Shown: positions 13,461 through 14,002 of the stretch, one piece after another | Position numbering within the stretch: position 1 is the stretch's first letter | Layout: each line of letters begins with the position of its first letter | Assembly (NCBI GenBank): GCA_038062615.1 | Contig: JBBTWV010000042.1 | Coordinates: forward strand, 1-14,002 | DNA from: JBBTWV01 sp038062615 | GTDB lineage: Bacteria > Patescibacteriota > Gracilibacteria > UBA1369 > UM-FILTER-53-11 | Direction of reading: 5' to 3' | DNA: 14,002 nt | Position numbers and translations under genes: made by a program | Notes under the pieces: model-generated | Databases searched by the model: none | Told to the model about the DNA's origin: nothing | What the model saw: the letters and a program-made list of their open reading frames with translations, nothing else

Positions 13461-14002
13461 ATGGCCATGTTATTGCAGGGGATTAAAGCTTGGAATGAGT
13501 ACATTCAGTCGGGTGACACCGTTGTGGTTGGAGTTTCTGGAGGGCCGGATTCCACGGCACTACTAGATTTGCTGGTGGAATTTTCAAATAGGCCGAGCCG
13601 TGGCGAGGCTAAGCCAATAATGCGCCCAACGGGCGCAACCTTATCAACGCCGAGCATGATGCTCAGGCATCAGAGCGAGCATGGTCTTCAGGGACCAAAG
13701 CGAGCATGGTCTTCAGAGACCAAAGCGAGCAAGCGGCGAGCAAGCGGCGAGCAAGCGGCGAGCAAAATTATTGTGGCGCATATGAACCATGGATTCCGTG
13801 GGAAAAGTGCGTTGCGTGATGAGAATTTTGTTAAGTTGTTGGCAAAAAAATATGGCCTGCTGTGTGTCGTGAAAAAAATTAAGCTCACGGGTGAGACTCA
13901 CTTAGAAGAACGCTGGAGAGAGTTACGTCGTGAATTTTTTGAATCCCTGCGCGCAAAATTCATGGCCAAGTGGATTCTTACGGCTCACACCCAAGACGAC
14001 CA
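13461..14002 (+). CDS. tilS: tRNA(Ile)-lysidine synthase, 5' part, with repeat insertion
   Basis: The first 180 codons of a gene that runs off the window. TilS is an N-type ATP pyrophosphatase that adds lysine to C34 of tRNA-Ile(CAU) so that it reads AUA. The PP-loop SGGPDS is at residues 26-31. HMNHGFRG (107-114) matches the family 'HvNHglRg', and RELRREFFESL and LTAHTQDD also fit. Between LLDLLVEFSN and KIIVAHMNHG, where the family runs almost directly from helix to strand, there are about 58 extra residues (44-101). They are encoded by dispersed element copy 5 and by tandem repeats (13590-13763). The frame is kept and no stop arises. The start at 13461 has an AGCAGG 10 bp upstream; ATG 13467 is an alternative. 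Confidence 0.9.
   Translation, partial: MAMLLQGIKAWNEYIQSGDTVVVGVSGGPDSTALLDLLVEFSNRPSRGEAKPIMRPTGATLSTPSMMLRHQSEHGLQGPKRAWSSETKASKRRASGEQAASKIIVAHMNHGFRGKSALRDENFVKLLAKKYGLLCVVKKIKLTGETHLEERWRELRREFFESLRAKFMAKWILTAHTQDD
13590..13641 (+). repeat. Dispersed two-hairpin element, copy 5 (inside tilS)
   Basis: It reads AGGCCGAGCC, then GTGGC, GAGGCTAAGCC and AATAA, followed by the hairpin TGCGCCC-AAC-GGGCGCA and then ACCT. It is nearly identical to copy 2 over its whole length. It is translated in the sense direction as RPSRGEAKPIMRPTGATL; the first codons (RPS) are in the same frame as in copy 4. Confidence 0.9.
13651..13764 (+). repeat. Tandem TCAG-loop hairpins and 11-bp repeats inside tilS
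   Basis: Three units of about 25 bp each carry CGAGCA and a small hairpin with a TCAG loop: TGATGC-TCAG-GCATCA (13657-13672), TGGTCT-TCAG-GGACCA (13682-13697) and TGGTCT-TCAG-AGACCA (13707-13722). Three exact copies of the 11-mer GCGAGCAAGCG (13725-13757) and a partial fourth follow. Units are not multiples of three, yet the whole stretch keeps the tilS frame open. Confidence 0.88.

Noticed and set aside
13651..13764. CRISPR-like array of short repeats
   Set aside because: Units are directly adjacent with no unique spacers of 25-40 bp. The stretch is an open part of tilS, and no cas gene is nearby.
1..14002. Alternative genetic code with TGA read as glycine (Gracilibacteria/SR1)
   Set aside because: Several genes end at TGA exactly where family length and overlap with the next start (ATGA) require a stop.

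Overview
The window looks like a chromosomal piece of a Patescibacteria (Candidate Phyla Radiation) bacterium. The grounds are: tandem small two-helix proteins of the VirB2/TrbC-like 'T4SS pilin' type that are typical of that group, a compact type IV pilus operon, very tight gene packing, almost no Shine-Dalgarno sequences, and a short methionyl-tRNA synthetase. TGA is used as a stop codon (for example at 625-627 and 2510-2512), so the Gracilibacteria/SR1 code is not in use. The phylum call is an inference from gene content only.

Layout. Positions 1-3081 (+) hold a strong promoter followed by five overlapping or nearly abutting genes. Each encodes a secreted precursor that ends in the same two-transmembrane module (T4SS-pilin-like). 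An inverted repeat of about 180 bp (3081-3261) fills the gap to a converging minus-strand block. That block, transcribed from about 10330 down to 3260, is a type IV pilus assembly operon: pilN-like, pilO-like, pilC, a GspH-like, a GspI/PilV-like and a GspJ/PilW-like pseudopilin, and a PilX/GspK-like protein. It continues with almost no gaps into an antitoxin-toxin pair and metG. Divergent from it is a small zinc-ribbon RNHCP protein (10371-10673, +). This converges on a GreA-family factor (10664-11200, -) that lies downstream of a large methyltransferase plus P-loop kinase fusion (11236-13299, -). The window ends inside tilS (13461 onward, +).

The most unusual signal is a dispersed element of about 50-85 bp, present five times (84-168, 6018-6067, 7902-7956, 9160-9217, 13590-13641). 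It has conserved flanks (AGGCCGAGCC, then GAGGCTAAGC, then CAACCT) around a hairpin whose stem sequence changes while pairing is kept. Four copies lie inside or run into protein-coding genes and are read in frame: inside pilX, as most of the prepilin leader of the GspH-like gene, as the C-terminus and stop of pilO, and within the catalytic domain of tilS. The tilS copy is followed by tandem hairpins with TCAG loops and 11-bp repeats, giving about 58 extra codons. The fifth copy lies in the leader of the first gene and supplies its first ATG. A second, unrelated palindrome (arms beginning TGTCATTGCGAG, 2522-2598) encodes much of the signal peptide of the fifth pilin-like gene. Palindromic repeats are therefore being turned into protein N-termini, C-termini and internal loops here, as described for Rickettsia palindromic elements.

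The genes shape the cell envelope (pilin-like secreted proteins, type IV pilus), with housekeeping genes (metG, tilS, gre) mixed in.
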